Shown piece after piece: positions 26,015-35,500 of a stretch of 44,651 nt of DNA. Made by a program: the position numbers and the translations under genes. Below the pieces are notes generated by a model that was not told where the DNA came from, ran no database searches, and saw only the letters and a program-made list of their open reading frames with translations. How positions within the stretch are numbered: the stretch's first letter is position 1; every line of letters begins with the position of its first letter. The stretch is from a virus, in the IMG/VR virus record IMGVR_UViG_3300046721_000156, positions 1-44,651 of that record, one strand, 5' to 3'.

Positions 26015-26752
26015 ATGCCGAATCCGTACTTGATGGACGAGACCAAGGTCCCAGACAATTGGACGCCCGCGCAAGCGGCGGCAGTCCGTCCGGGCCAAGC
26101 GCCTCCGGGCGCGCCTGCGGCACCGGTCCCACACGACATGCCGCAGTTTTTCTCCGGCTCTATGCCTCCGACGCTGCAGCACGACGTCAGCTTCGTGGGT
26201 ACAGAAGTGGGTACGCCTCGAATCCCGAAGTACTCGTTGATGCCGCTCGGCAACCAAGCCAACCCGTTCACGAACGCGGCCGCGGCCAGCACGATTACGA
26301 CGATCATCAACAACATCCCAGTGGTACCACCGACGCCATCCGGCGGACTGGAAGCCAGAGCTACAGCATCGATATCGTCCGGAGTGTTGGCTAACCTTGC
26401 CAGCATTACGGGAACTGTCACGATGGCGAAGACATTCTCTATCATCTTCATCGTGGTCAATGTGGCAAGTCGCATTCAGCTTTACTCGACAGCAGCAGGC
26501 CGAGATACGGCACCAGAGCCGACTCGTCCTATCAGCGTACCGCCGACACCGGGACTCGCCGACCAGATTATCGGAGACTGGAACTTGACTGGTTTGACCG
26601 GCGTACCGCTGACCTTTCCTTGCCAGCCGCCAGTGCTTGGCGCGAACCAAGATACAACCGAATCGACAACGATTTACTGGCGCATCACGAACTTGAGTGG
26701 CAGTTCGACGACAGTCACCGCAGATATAACGTATCTGCAACTTGAGGCTTAA
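26015..26752 (+). CDS. Tail or fibre-associated protein (245 aa)
   Basis: The gene starts four bases after the previous stop. The N-terminus PNPYLMDETKVPDNW is followed by an Ala/Pro-rich linker (AVRPGQAPPGAPAAPVP), then a polar beta region and a Val/Ile-rich segment (FSIIFIVVNVASRIQLYS) that could be a buried strand rather than a membrane span. It has no enzyme motif. The next gene begins at the base after this TAA. Its place between fibre genes suggests a baseplate or fibre adaptor. Confidence 0.65.
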   Translation: MPNPYLMDETKVPDNWTPAQAAAVRPGQAPPGAPAAPVPHDMPQFFSGSMPPTLQHDVSFVGTEVGTPRIPKYSLMPLGNQANPFTNAAAASTITTIINNIPVVPPTPSGGLEARATASISSGVLANLASITGTVTMAKTFSIIFIVVNVASRIQLYSTAAGRDTAPEPTRPISVPPTPGLADQIIGDWNLTGLTGVPLTFPCQPPVLGANQDTTESTTIYWRITNLSGSSTTVTADITYLQLEA

Positions 26753-28306
26753 TTGACAACGAAGGTTCAGTCGTTCCTAAAATTTGATAGCTCATCGCTT
26801 GCCAACTACAAGAACTGGGCGCAAGGAATCGGCACTGCGCTATCTTCTTTAGGGTGGGTCCAGACTGCGGATACCGGCCAAGTAACGTGGGGCAACGTTG
26901 TAGCGGTCCCCGGTCAGGCTCCGATTGCATCATCGTGGAACCCGGTTACGTGGACAGCTAACACTACGTACACAGGCGTCGCAGGCGGCTCAACTGGCGC
27001 GGTCACGGCAGCAATTCGCAGCGGATTGACGTATGCGTGCATCTCGACCACAACTCCTTTGGTTTTGACGCAAGCATTGCAGAACACGGCAACATCGTTA
27101 TCGGTCACTGGCAACGCAGCAGCATCCGCTGGCAACACAAACTACACAGTTGTGTCCAGCACTGGCGCGGTCGTCGGTCAACAATACATCGTCACCGGCA
27201 TGGGCAACGCTGCGAACAATGGAACGTTCATCGTCACCGCTGTACCCGACGGCACCCACGTAACGCTATCTAATCCGAACGGCATTTTGTCCACCGCCCA
27301 GTCTGGAACTATGGCATCGGTCACCTCGGTCTTGACGTTCCTTGGCACGATCACTGGCGGCGCGTCGAACGCACTGGTCGGCTACACGTTCACCACGACC
27401 GGTTTCGCAAACAGCCCGAACAACATCACATTCACGGTCACGTCATCTAGCGCGGCAGCGTTCGCTTGCACGGCAACAGGAACAAACGAAACGCACGCTG
27501 GTTCCGCCGCGTGGGGGACACCGCCGGAGACAGACACCATCCACTGGACGACGTACAACTACGAACTTTGGGGGATGGCGGACTCTGCTTCGTCAACCAG
27601 TCCGTTCTATGTTCGATTCGTATATAGCCGTAGTTCTGGCTCTCCGTTGGGCGCGTCTATCTACGCCAGCGCGGGAATCGCAACAACTGGAACCGGGTTC
27701 GTTAGCGGACAGACATTCACGAGCGCTGGCGCGGAGTTCACTCTCCCGACTGCGCTCAACTTGAACGGTCAAGGCAACACCACATTCGAGTGCGACTTCT
27801 GTGTATCGGCGACAGGCGGAAGTTTGAGCATCATGATGTGGAGAGACGCGGTGTTCACTGCGGCCACATTCCCTTGGGTTCTAGTATTCGATAGAGCGAA
27901 GGACAACTTCGGAGTCGACCTCGACGCGTATATCGTATGTCTTATGTCATCGAACGGAGCCTCCGCTCAACAGATGCTGTACAAGGCGGGCGGCGGTGGA
28001 ACCAAGATTCCGAACAGCACGACCCCGTTCACGCGTTGGTCCGTTCCGAACTTCAACGCTGCTACCACATTATCGTTTAGCAACAACGCGCCAGTTCTCC
28101 CAATCTTCCCGGTCGGTCTCGGATATCTCGCATCACCGTGCCTCGGGGCTGTTGTGTTCAAAGGCTCTGACTGCGTGGAAGGAAGTTTAATTCCCGTATT
28201 CATGTACGGCGCGGCGCACACGTTCTTGATCGGTAAGGGCGGATACACGACAGCCGACCAAGGCTCTGGCGGTGCCGCAGTGGGTATCGGCATACGGTGG
28301 GAATAA
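26753..28306 (+). CDS. Fibre protein with two NNGTF domains in tandem (517 aa)
   Basis: The start is TTG 26753, adjacent to the previous TAA. The TTGACA formed here is part of the start region and has no matching -10 box. Residues about 128-191 and 195-254 are two NNGTF-type domains, the second ending NETHAGSAAWG, like the copy at 17163-17342. The C-terminal half is Gly/Ser-rich and ends in a beta fold (GGAAVGIGIRWE). It is a tail fibre by position. Receptor binding by the C-terminal half is inferred. Confidence 0.7.
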   Translation: MTTKVQSFLKFDSSSLANYKNWAQGIGTALSSLGWVQTADTGQVTWGNVVAVPGQAPIASSWNPVTWTANTTYTGVAGGSTGAVTAAIRSGLTYACISTTTPLVLTQALQNTATSLSVTGNAAASAGNTNYTVVSSTGAVVGQQYIVTGMGNAANNGTFIVTAVPDGTHVTLSNPNGILSTAQSGTMASVTSVLTFLGTITGGASNALVGYTFTTTGFANSPNNITFTVTSSSAAAFACTATGTNETHAGSAAWGTPPETDTIHWTTYNYELWGMADSASSTSPFYVRFVYSRSSGSPLGASIYASAGIATTGTGFVSGQTFTSAGAEFTLPTALNLNGQGNTTFECDFCVSATGGSLSIMMWRDAVFTAATFPWVLVFDRAKDNFGVDLDAYIVCLMSSNGASAQQMLYKAGGGGTKIPNSTTPFTRWSVPNFNAATTLSFSNNAPVLPIFPVGLGYLASPCLGAVVFKGSDCVEGSLIPVFMYGAAHTFLIGKGGYTTADQGSGGAAVGIGIRWE

Positions 28307-29158
28307 ATGGCACTTATACCAGTTCAGTTTATTAATTCTGGAACAAACATTGCCACCAGTCCGACAGCGGCCGCAGTCACACTCAGCGTAACCGCGGGCA
28401 CCCAGCTAGTCGCATTCGGTTGGGGCGAAGGCGCGGGCTCTAGCTCCGGCGTTGGCACAATCAGTGACACACAGTCAAATGTGTGGACTAGGATTCTCGA
28501 CACAGGACTAATCGTAGGTGGGGCACCGGGATTCTCCGGCCCGTGGCGCGGCAGCATCTGGTGGACTACGTGCTTGGCAACCGGTAACGTAACAGTTTCA
28601 GTCCCGGGAGCAAGCACATCTAACGCACGTTTAGCATTAGACAACTACCGAAACCTCGGCGCGGTGGTCGGCTCTCAGCCGTTCACATCCGGCAGCGCAG
28701 CAGGCTCGTTCTCTGGACCGAACCAAGCGGCACCGGGAGACAACACCTTGTACTGGAACTTCTGGCGCTGGCAGAACGCAGCCATCGACACAGTCATCAG
28801 TTGGACTCAACGCAGCACGACGAACAGCCCCGCGTTTCCTACGTTTGATTTCCTAGAAGGAATCTCGGGAGTTACGGCAACTGTTCAAACCGCGACCAAC
28901 ACAGGCTCTGGCGGCTTCTTCGGTATCTACGCACAACAGGTTTTGTTCAGTTCTGCGGCGGCAACAGCAGACCCGAACAACGGCAACGTGTTCTTAGGTA
29001 CTGCCAGCATGGGCATGTTCGGGATGACGTGGTTGAAAAATGTGACCTTGCTCGCAAGAGACTATTGGGACCAAGGTTTGACAGCACCGTACGTCGGACA
29101 AATCTACCCTTCACCGAATACTGGTGGGGCGCAATCAGGACAGACGTATCCATACTAA
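28307..29158 (+). CDS. Jelly-roll-like tail protein (283 aa)
   Basis: The ATG immediately follows the previous TAA. The N-terminal domain (LVAFGWGEGAGSSSGVG, WRGSIWWTTCLATGNVTV) has the same pattern as the first 200 residues of the protein at 24659-26011, so these two fibre genes share one module. The C-terminus is Gly/Thr-rich (PSPNTGGAQSGQTYPY). It ends the fibre block; the next gene is the GNAT-like protein. No catalytic motif is seen. Confidence 0.7.
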   Translation: MALIPVQFINSGTNIATSPTAAAVTLSVTAGTQLVAFGWGEGAGSSSGVGTISDTQSNVWTRILDTGLIVGGAPGFSGPWRGSIWWTTCLATGNVTVSVPGASTSNARLALDNYRNLGAVVGSQPFTSGSAAGSFSGPNQAAPGDNTLYWNFWRWQNAAIDTVISWTQRSTTNSPAFPTFDFLEGISGVTATVQTATNTGSGGFFGIYAQQVLFSSAAATADPNNGNVFLGTASMGMFGMTWLKNVTLLARDYWDQGLTAPYVGQIYPSPNTGGAQSGQTYPY

Positions 29159-29159
29159 T

Positions 29160-29579
29160 ATGAAATTCACACCTTCAACGGTCGGAGACATCCCACAACT
29201 CACGGAGTGGATATCGAACGACCCTTATCACTTTCACCTTGGACAACCGGAGTGGTGGTTGACCGGGGCGAAGGACAGCTTGCTCGCCTTCTGCTTGATG
29301 GACAACCGAGGCCCCCTGACCTACGTGCGTCTTGATGCGGAAGGCGAGTACGTCCGCATCCACACCCAGTTCGCGCCGAAGAGCGTGGTATCTCAACGCA
29401 GGCTGGTGGTGGGTATGGTTAAAGCTATCCACACTCTGATCGGCCTTTACAGCAAGGGAACAGCGAAGGGACTCGTATTCAATTCGGTGAGTCCCAGTCT
29501 GATAGTGTTCATGAAAAATTTCGGATTCACCCCAGTCGGCAACGATGATTATAGACTGGACTTTGAGGGACATAACTAA
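29160..29579 (+). CDS. GNAT-like protein in the T7 gp13 position (139 aa)
   Basis: ATG 29160 is chosen; the open frame extends 36 bases upstream but into the preceding gene. The C-terminal pattern FMKNFGFTPVGNDDYRLDF matches the last strands of GNAT acyltransferases, and MVKAIHTLIGLY would be the helix near the cofactor site. The classic Q/R-X-X-G-X-A/G loop is not clear, so catalytic activity is doubtful. Position before the gp14-, gp15- and gp16-like genes equals that of T7 gene 13, needed for virion assembly. The next ATG follows its TAA directly. Confidence 0.65.
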   Translation: MKFTPSTVGDIPQLTEWISNDPYHFHLGQPEWWLTGAKDSLLAFCLMDNRGPLTYVRLDAEGEYVRIHTQFAPKSVVSQRRLVVGMVKAIHTLIGLYSKGTAKGLVFNSVSPSLIVFMKNFGFTPVGNDDYRLDFEGHN

Positions 29580-30266
29580 ATGTGCGGACCCACATCATCG
29601 GAGAAATCACTCCAACAAGATAGCCAGAGTTTCTCCAACCAACTGCGCCAGAACTACGGCACGTTGTTCGGAAAGCAACAAGGCGTTCTAGATTCGATCA
29701 ATCGTTCCCTCAGTCCGGTACTCGCTGGCGGACCTAGCCAGCACGGATTCACGGCCGATACTTTGGCTGCGCTGAATACGGGCGCAATCAATGCCGCGGG
29801 TGCCGCGAACAAGGCCGCACAGCAAGCCGCGCGCACGTACGGCGCTGGCGAGGGCGGAGGCGGGACCTCGGGAGTGACGTCCGGCATCACGAAGCAGATT
29901 GAGAGCGCCATCGGCAGCCAGAACGCTAACGCGCTGGCGGGGCAGCAGAATCAGATTGTCCAAGCCGACTACGCACAAGGCAACGCCAACTACTGGCGCG
30001 CTCAAGGCGCGGAGCAGCAACTGGCGGCCGGGTACAGCCCGAACGCGAGCCAAGAGGGAGCGATCAGCGAGAACGCTCAATCGTTCGGACAAGCGAAGGA
30101 AATTCAACAAGCGGAAGAGCGCAAGGCGCAGATGATCGCTGGCGGTATCACTTCACTGGCAACCAACATCGTAGCCCCGGGATTAGGCGGCGCGTTCAAG
30201 GCCGCGCAAGCTGGCGATAGCATCGCGGGCGGCTTCTTCTCCGGACTTGGCGGAAAACAAGGATAA
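29580..30266 (+). CDS. Internal virion protein B-like (T7 gp14 position, 228 aa)
   Basis: The protein begins MCGPTSSEKSLQQDSQSF and is Ala/Gln/Gly-rich with long helices (NKAAQQAARTYGAGEGGGG, EERKAQMIAGGITSLATN). The hydrophobic, glycine-rich C-terminus (LGGAFKAAQAGDSIAGGFFSGLGG) could insert in the host envelope. T7 gp14 has similar length, composition and position and builds the ejection channel. Its stop codon is directly followed by a hairpin and a strong promoter. Confidence 0.75.
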   Translation: MCGPTSSEKSLQQDSQSFSNQLRQNYGTLFGKQQGVLDSINRSLSPVLAGGPSQHGFTADTLAALNTGAINAAGAANKAAQQAARTYGAGEGGGGTSGVTSGITKQIESAIGSQNANALAGQQNQIVQADYAQGNANYWRAQGAEQQLAAGYSPNASQEGAISENAQSFGQAKEIQQAEERKAQMIAGGITSLATNIVAPGLGGAFKAAQAGDSIAGGFFSGLGGKQG

Positions 30267-30284
30267 CCCAATATACTGGGTTTT
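30266..30284 (+). terminator. Weak hairpin ACCCA/TGGGT with TTTT, overlapping a promoter repeat
   Basis: ACCCA (30266-30270) pairs with TGGGT (30277-30281) around an ATATAC loop, followed by TTT. The stem is only 5 bp. The same sequence contains a TATACT box and forms one of two repeats spaced 40 bp, so it could be an operator or a second -10 element rather than a terminator. Confidence 0.4.
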
Positions 30285-30332
30285 CCACTTGACAAAACAC
30301 TTTTAACCTGATATACTGGGTAATGGACTTGA
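30271..30332 (+). repeat. Two direct repeats (ATATACTGGGT..T..ACTTGA) 40 bp apart
   Basis: ATATACTGGG starts at 30271 and again at 30311. Each copy continues with a similar T/A-rich tract and ACTTGA. The first copy supplies the TTGACA -35 box of the promoter and the second its TATACT -10 box, so repeat and promoter are interleaved. Forty bp is close to four helical turns, compatible with a protein binding both copies on one face. Confidence 0.7.
30289..30317 (+). promoter_or_regulatory. Sigma70-type promoter before the gp15-like gene
   Basis: TTGACA at 30289-30294, a 17-bp spacer, and TATACT at 30312-30317: six of six and five of six consensus matches. It lies 43 bp before ATG 30360. It would raise expression of the two largest ejection-protein genes and implies host RNA polymerase. 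Confidence 0.85.
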
Positions 30333-30359
30333 TTGCCTCCGGGCAAAGGAACAACTGAA

Positions 30360-32585
30360 ATGGCGATTGTACAACCGAACGCACCACAAGACAGCAGCCA
30401 GCTTCCGGCACAAGGAATAGCACCCGGAGCGGGCGCGCCTTCAATCTTGGCGGGCCTCCCCGGCCAGCAACAGCCTGCGCCAGAGCAAGGCGCTTTGGAG
30501 CAGATGGTCTCCGGCTATTTGAAGCACATCACCACGATTGCCGACCAATCCGATTTGACCAAGAAGACCAATGCTCAAGTGGCTGCGTCTCAAGCGGCCG
30601 CAAACAAGCCAGTGGTTGAGGGCCAACCAGCGGCTGCACCCCGCCCCGGCTCCTTCGGTGACAAACTGTCCAGCGCGGTAAACGCGTGGGGCTCCGACGC
30701 GGCGCATGCTACCGACCGTCCGGGCGGATGGTTGAGCGGTATCGCAAACACATTGAACGCTCGCGAGATGAGAATGGCTCAAGAGCAGAAGGACCAAGCG
30801 TTGCTCGCGAAGACACAAGCCGAGACAGTCATGTTGCACCGCAACGCGTATCTTCAAGAACTCCCAATCCGAGAAGGGATGTACAAGGCCAACGAAGATT
30901 ACGTCGGCACCAAGCGTTTGAACCACGACGTGACCGAAGACATTACTCATGACGAGTTGATGAAGCGCTCCAAGGAAAAGGATTTCGCGGCCAAGTATTT
31001 GGTGCGCGCGACCGGCGAAGAGCCAGTATTGGGCGCAGATGGTATGCCGACCAAGGACAAGAACGGCATCCCGGTTACGATACCGAAGTACGCGATCATC
31101 ACCAGAGCCACGAAAGACGGTCAGCCGGACAACCACACGCTGACTGCAGACAACGCTGCGGAGATGAAGAAGTACCTAGGCAGCGGACTGCCAGCTAACA
31201 CGACCTTGACAGGCCCCCAGTGGGACGCGTTGAACGTACAGTTAGTGAACGCGCGCAACGCTGTCAACACTTTGGAAAACGGAAACGAGAAGCCGTTGTC
31301 GGAAGGGCAGATGAAGTCCATCTCTCCGTACTTGAACGACCCGACCATTCAGTCGGCCATCGCCCACGTACCGGGCAGCCCGTACGCTGGAATCAAGGAA
31401 TATCAGAAGAACGCAGACGACCAGATCGACGCGTTCCAACAGCTTGCGGACAGAGCGAAGGAACAGAAGGACCAAGGGACCTACGATCAAGCGACCGCGA
31501 AGATTTCAGAGATCAGACAGGAACAGAGCAAGGTTGCCCAGTTCGCCGCATCCGGGGCAATCGACCCGAAGCAGATCGCTGCGTACGACAAGAAGAACGA
31601 GGAGCAAGTCGGCTGGATTGACAAGATGTTGCACGACCCGAACGAGATGGCAGGCGAGAAGTCTGTCACCGCGTTGTCCCAGTTGCAGACCGCGCTGGAT
31701 TCTGCGACCGACCCGAAGGTCCGCGTGAAGTTGACGCAGGCCATCGCTACCGCCAAGAACGCGCATCAAGCGTACCGCGACGATTTGGAAGCGAAGGCAA
31801 AGGCCGACCAGATGGCGAAGCAAGGCGACCCGAAGGAAGCTGGCCGATTGTTGGCTGGCGGTTTGTTAACTTTGGATGACTTGAAGACTCGCGGAACGAC
31901 CGCGCAATTCATTCAGCAAGCTACCGACGCAGCCGTCGCTATCGACAAGGATTACAATCCTGCGGACGAGAAGAACTTCGAACACGTAGCTAAGTCTGCC
32001 ACAATGGCAAGATTCTTTGGAGCCAGCCGCTCGATGATGGAGAAGGGCGGAACCACGGATATCGTGTACAACCTAGGCCAGAGAATCCCAGACAATGGTA
32101 TGCCAGTACTGAACAAGCTGGAAGACTGGGCCAAGTTGGCAGCAGGTAAGGGTCCTCTGTCCGGATACGCATCATCTATCTTGGGTCTAGCTGACGACTA
32201 CTCGAAGGTCATGGGCGGCGGTAACGCAACTGACTCCGCTAGAGACCACGCGCTCTCTTTGATGGGCGCGGCCTTGACTAAGGCTCAGCGTCTGGAATCG
32301 CTCCAAGCGTTGTTGGCTGACGTTGGTTCTCAACAACATGGTATGATCGGTAAGAACCGATTCATGCAACGCGAGTACAACGACTTCGAACGTTCGAATT
32401 TGACACCGAAGATCACCCCTCCGGAAGCACCGGCAGCGGGTCAAGGTCAAGCAACCATCGCCCAGCCGAAGGCTGCAGCCGCGAAGCCGACCGGTAAAAA
32501 GGTCGGAGAGAAGTTCACGCAGGGCGGCAACGAATACACTATCACCTCAGTTGACAAGAATGGAAACGTAACGGGAGCAGAGTAA
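30360..32585 (+). CDS. Internal virion protein C-like (T7 gp15 position, 741 aa)
   Basis: ATG 30360 follows AAAGGAACAACTGA; a TTG nine codons upstream is less likely. The protein is almost entirely helical and charged, with coiled-coil stretches (MRMAQEQKDQALLAKTQAE), an Ala/Pro/Gln-rich N-terminus (QPAPEQGALEQMVSG), and a short beta end GNEYTITSVDKNGNVTG. T7 gp15 is a helical core protein of 747 residues forming the ejection tunnel, so length and place agree. Its TAA overlaps the next ATG (TAATG). Confidence 0.75.
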   Translation: MAIVQPNAPQDSSQLPAQGIAPGAGAPSILAGLPGQQQPAPEQGALEQMVSGYLKHITTIADQSDLTKKTNAQVAASQAAANKPVVEGQPAAAPRPGSFGDKLSSAVNAWGSDAAHATDRPGGWLSGIANTLNAREMRMAQEQKDQALLAKTQAETVMLHRNAYLQELPIREGMYKANEDYVGTKRLNHDVTEDITHDELMKRSKEKDFAAKYLVRATGEEPVLGADGMPTKDKNGIPVTIPKYAIITRATKDGQPDNHTLTADNAAEMKKYLGSGLPANTTLTGPQWDALNVQLVNARNAVNTLENGNEKPLSEGQMKSISPYLNDPTIQSAIAHVPGSPYAGIKEYQKNADDQIDAFQQLADRAKEQKDQGTYDQATAKISEIRQEQSKVAQFAASGAIDPKQIAAYDKKNEEQVGWIDKMLHDPNEMAGEKSVTALSQLQTALDSATDPKVRVKLTQAIATAKNAHQAYRDDLEAKAKADQMAKQGDPKEAGRLLAGGLLTLDDLKTRGTTAQFIQQATDAAVAIDKDYNPADEKNFEHVAKSATMARFFGASRSMMEKGGTTDIVYNLGQRIPDNGMPVLNKLEDWAKLAAGKGPLSGYASSILGLADDYSKVMGGGNATDSARDHALSLMGAALTKAQRLESLQALLADVGSQQHGMIGKNRFMQREYNDFERSNLTPKITPPEAPAAGQGQATIAQPKAAAAKPTGKKVGEKFTQGGNEYTITSVDKNGNVTGAE

Positions 32586-35500
32586 TGGCCGACTTTACGC
32601 CAGAAGAGAAGCCGCAAGATATCGGACAAACTGGACCGTCGACCGACATTCAATCGCCTTACCCGGGCGCTACGAAAGTTGAAGATGGTATCGCGTACGA
32701 CGCAGCCGGGAAGCAGCTAGGACCGGTTGACGAGAACACGATGAAGGCTCCGGGCGCTGCGCCTAAGCCGAAGTGGAACCCGGACGCGCCGATGCAGTTC
32801 GCGAACGAGAAGACAGAAGCTGCGGGGAAGCCGAAACCAAAGTGGGACCCGAAGGCTCCGATGCAGTTTGCACCGCCAGCCGCCGAAGAGGGCAATATCG
32901 AGATTCCGGAAGTGAAGCCGGAAGGATTTTGGGGACACATCAAGGCCGCCGTTGCGGGACCGAACACAGCCTTTAATACTCCGGAAGGGGAAGCACACGA
33001 GCAAGAGCGAGAAGGATTGTGGGATATTCTCACCGGAGATATCAAAAAGGGTTTTGGAGAAGTTTGGGACGCGAACAAGATTGACGCAAATCACATCATC
33101 CCGAACTCACCAGTAGAGTGGGCTATCCGCCAATTCGACCCAGACTTCCGCGGTCAAGCCACCAAGGAAGCGCAAGCTGCGTACAAGGAAAAGAATCCGA
33201 ATCCGGGCGAGAAGCCTCTTGTTGACATCGCACAGTTCGTCGACATGAAGAAGCACCCGATTGCGAAGGCATTGACTGAAGTTGCACAAGGTTTCACCTC
33301 TCCAGAAAACGTTGCGATCATGTACGGAACCGGCGGCTTAGGCTTGCTCGGAAAAGTGCCGCAAGCATTCCGCGCGTACCGCGTAACACAGCGGCTAATC
33401 TCTGCGGGATTTGCTTACCAGTCTTTGGAGAGCGCGTACGAACACTCGAAGGCATTCAAGGAAGCGTACGACGCAGGCGACGAGACGAAGGCCGAATACG
33501 AGTTGACACACGCCGTGGCTGCGGGAGTAATCACCGCCCAAGCCGCTACTCACGCTGCGGAGGGGAAGTACAAGGTTGGCGGAAAGACCGTTGAAGTCAA
33601 GCCACTAGTAGAGCCGTCTCCGACCGAGAAGAAGGTTATCGGCGCAGTCACAAACGTAATCGGAAAGGCTGCGGAACCGGCCACCAACTTCGCAAAGGAA
33701 AAACTGCAAGCCGTAACCGACCGTGTCGGTGAGGCCATCGGCAAGACTTCCGATTTCGATACTGCGGTCGGCCGCGTAGCGAACATGATGGGTAAGAAAG
33801 CAGGACCGGAGTTCCTAGAGACGGTCAAGACTGCCAGCGATGACTTGAAAGAGATCATCAACAAGGACACCGCCAACAAGATCAAGGACCCGCAAACTGC
33901 GGCAGATGCGATCACCCAGCACCTGCAATCAGATATCGAAGCGCCTTTGCAGCGCGAAGCTGGCGCTACCAAGGACTCTGTGGAGCCGGTTGTTCCTGAC
34001 TTCGGGAAGAGATTGCGTGAGCGTCTAGACAAGTTCTTCGACGACAACGCAGGCCAGTACGGGAACAACGAGCAAGAAGAAGCGATCAAGCAACGCATCA
34101 TCGACCGCTTGACCCGCAACCACGACCTTGGAAACGGCGTAGTCTTGGACCGCGACCCGAACCTGTACGAGGCGGAGAATGCACGTCGAGGATTGAACAA
34201 GTCGTCCGGAGACGTATTCGAGCACGGCACCACTTCTGGATACCGCGCCGCATCTGCGGAAGCCGCGAACTTCATGCGTGAAGTGATCGACGAGGCTTAC
34301 AAGGCCAAGGGCATCAAGGGAGTACCGGAAGCGCGCGCGAAGGAAGCTGCGCTGATTAAGGTTAAGGAAGCGTTGGAAGCGGCACAAGGCTCTTTCGAGA
34401 AGCAGCAAGGCACTCCTTGGCTTGCGAAGTTGTTCAGCACCGGCAAGCTGCTCGGTATGCTCGGCACGATGGGTGCCCACTTTATGAGCAGCGATGCTCT
34501 CTCGGGCGCGCTGGCTGCGGGGACTATTTGGAAGGGCGTCCATGAAGAGAACGCAACCAACATCGAGAAGAACCTAGACCGTATGAGAGAGTTGGCTGGC
34601 CGTGATAAGAGTGCGACCGCCACAACCCCGGACGTTGGAGGAGCACCTCCTCCGACTCAAGGACCTGCAGGAACAGGTCCGTTCACACCTCGTGGCACCC
34701 CGGAACCGGGAGAAGAAGAGCCACTACCGGCTAACGTGCCGCCTAGACCGGAACCACCGCAACCCGCTACGCGTCCTGCGGTCAACCACAGCATGAACGG
34801 TGTGTTGTCTTCGTACTTCAACCAAGGCAGAACTACCGACCCGGTTGAGTACAAGAACATGGTCGACAAGTTCAACGTCGAGTACGCCAACATGAAGGCC
34901 CAAGTCGTTATGGCGAAGGCGGAAGGGCGAGAACTCACGGAGCAGCAACAGAAGGAGTGGGACCGCGCGAACGTTGTAAACGAGAAGTTGAACAACGAAC
35001 TGACGAAGGAAGACGCTGCGTTAGAGAAGGAAAACCAGAAGCGCCAAGATCAGCACCAGAAAGAATTGAACAAGTGGAACGCGAAGCTGCAGCAAGAGAA
35101 GGCGAAGGCCGCTGCGGAGAAGGAAGCCAACACAGACGCCGAGTCTGCGGCGAAGAAGCAAGCTGAGGCTGAACGCGTGGCCGGAATCTTGGCTGATGAG
35201 CGAATAGCCCACAGCCCGATGATGAAGGCAACCGAACCGGCTACGCCTATCGAGGGTCTGGAAGGGCGCAGTTCGAAGCAAAACCACGAACACGAACACG
35301 GGCATATCGTCGCCGCGACTGCGGAAGGCTTGAACCCGGTAGCGTTCATCACGGACAAACACCCGACCGCAATCGAAGACAACGCTATGGCACAAGTCCA
35401 CACCGACCTTACCGGAATGGAGAGAGGCGGACGTGGTATTAAGCAGCGCGTTATAGCAGCATTGGGCGGAGCGGCGTGGGACGAAGTTCACCACGGGATG

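Noticed and set aside
25973-26740. Minus-strand frame opposite the 245-aa gene
   Set aside because: Arg/Cys-rich composition and full overlap with a better plus-strand gene mark it as a shadow.
26754-26759. TTGACA at the start of the 517-aa gene as a promoter
   Set aside because: No -10-like box at 16-18 bp downstream; it is part of a TTG start codon context.
31618-31623. Further TTGACA boxes inside coding sequence (also near 19320, 33224 and 33503)
   Set aside because: None has a TATAAT-like partner at proper spacing, unlike 30289, 35589 and 39938.
33550-34275. Minus-strand frame inside the giant gene
   Set aside because: Ser-rich antisense shadow without a promoter or ribosome site, unlike the plus-strand embedded frame at 35766-35951.
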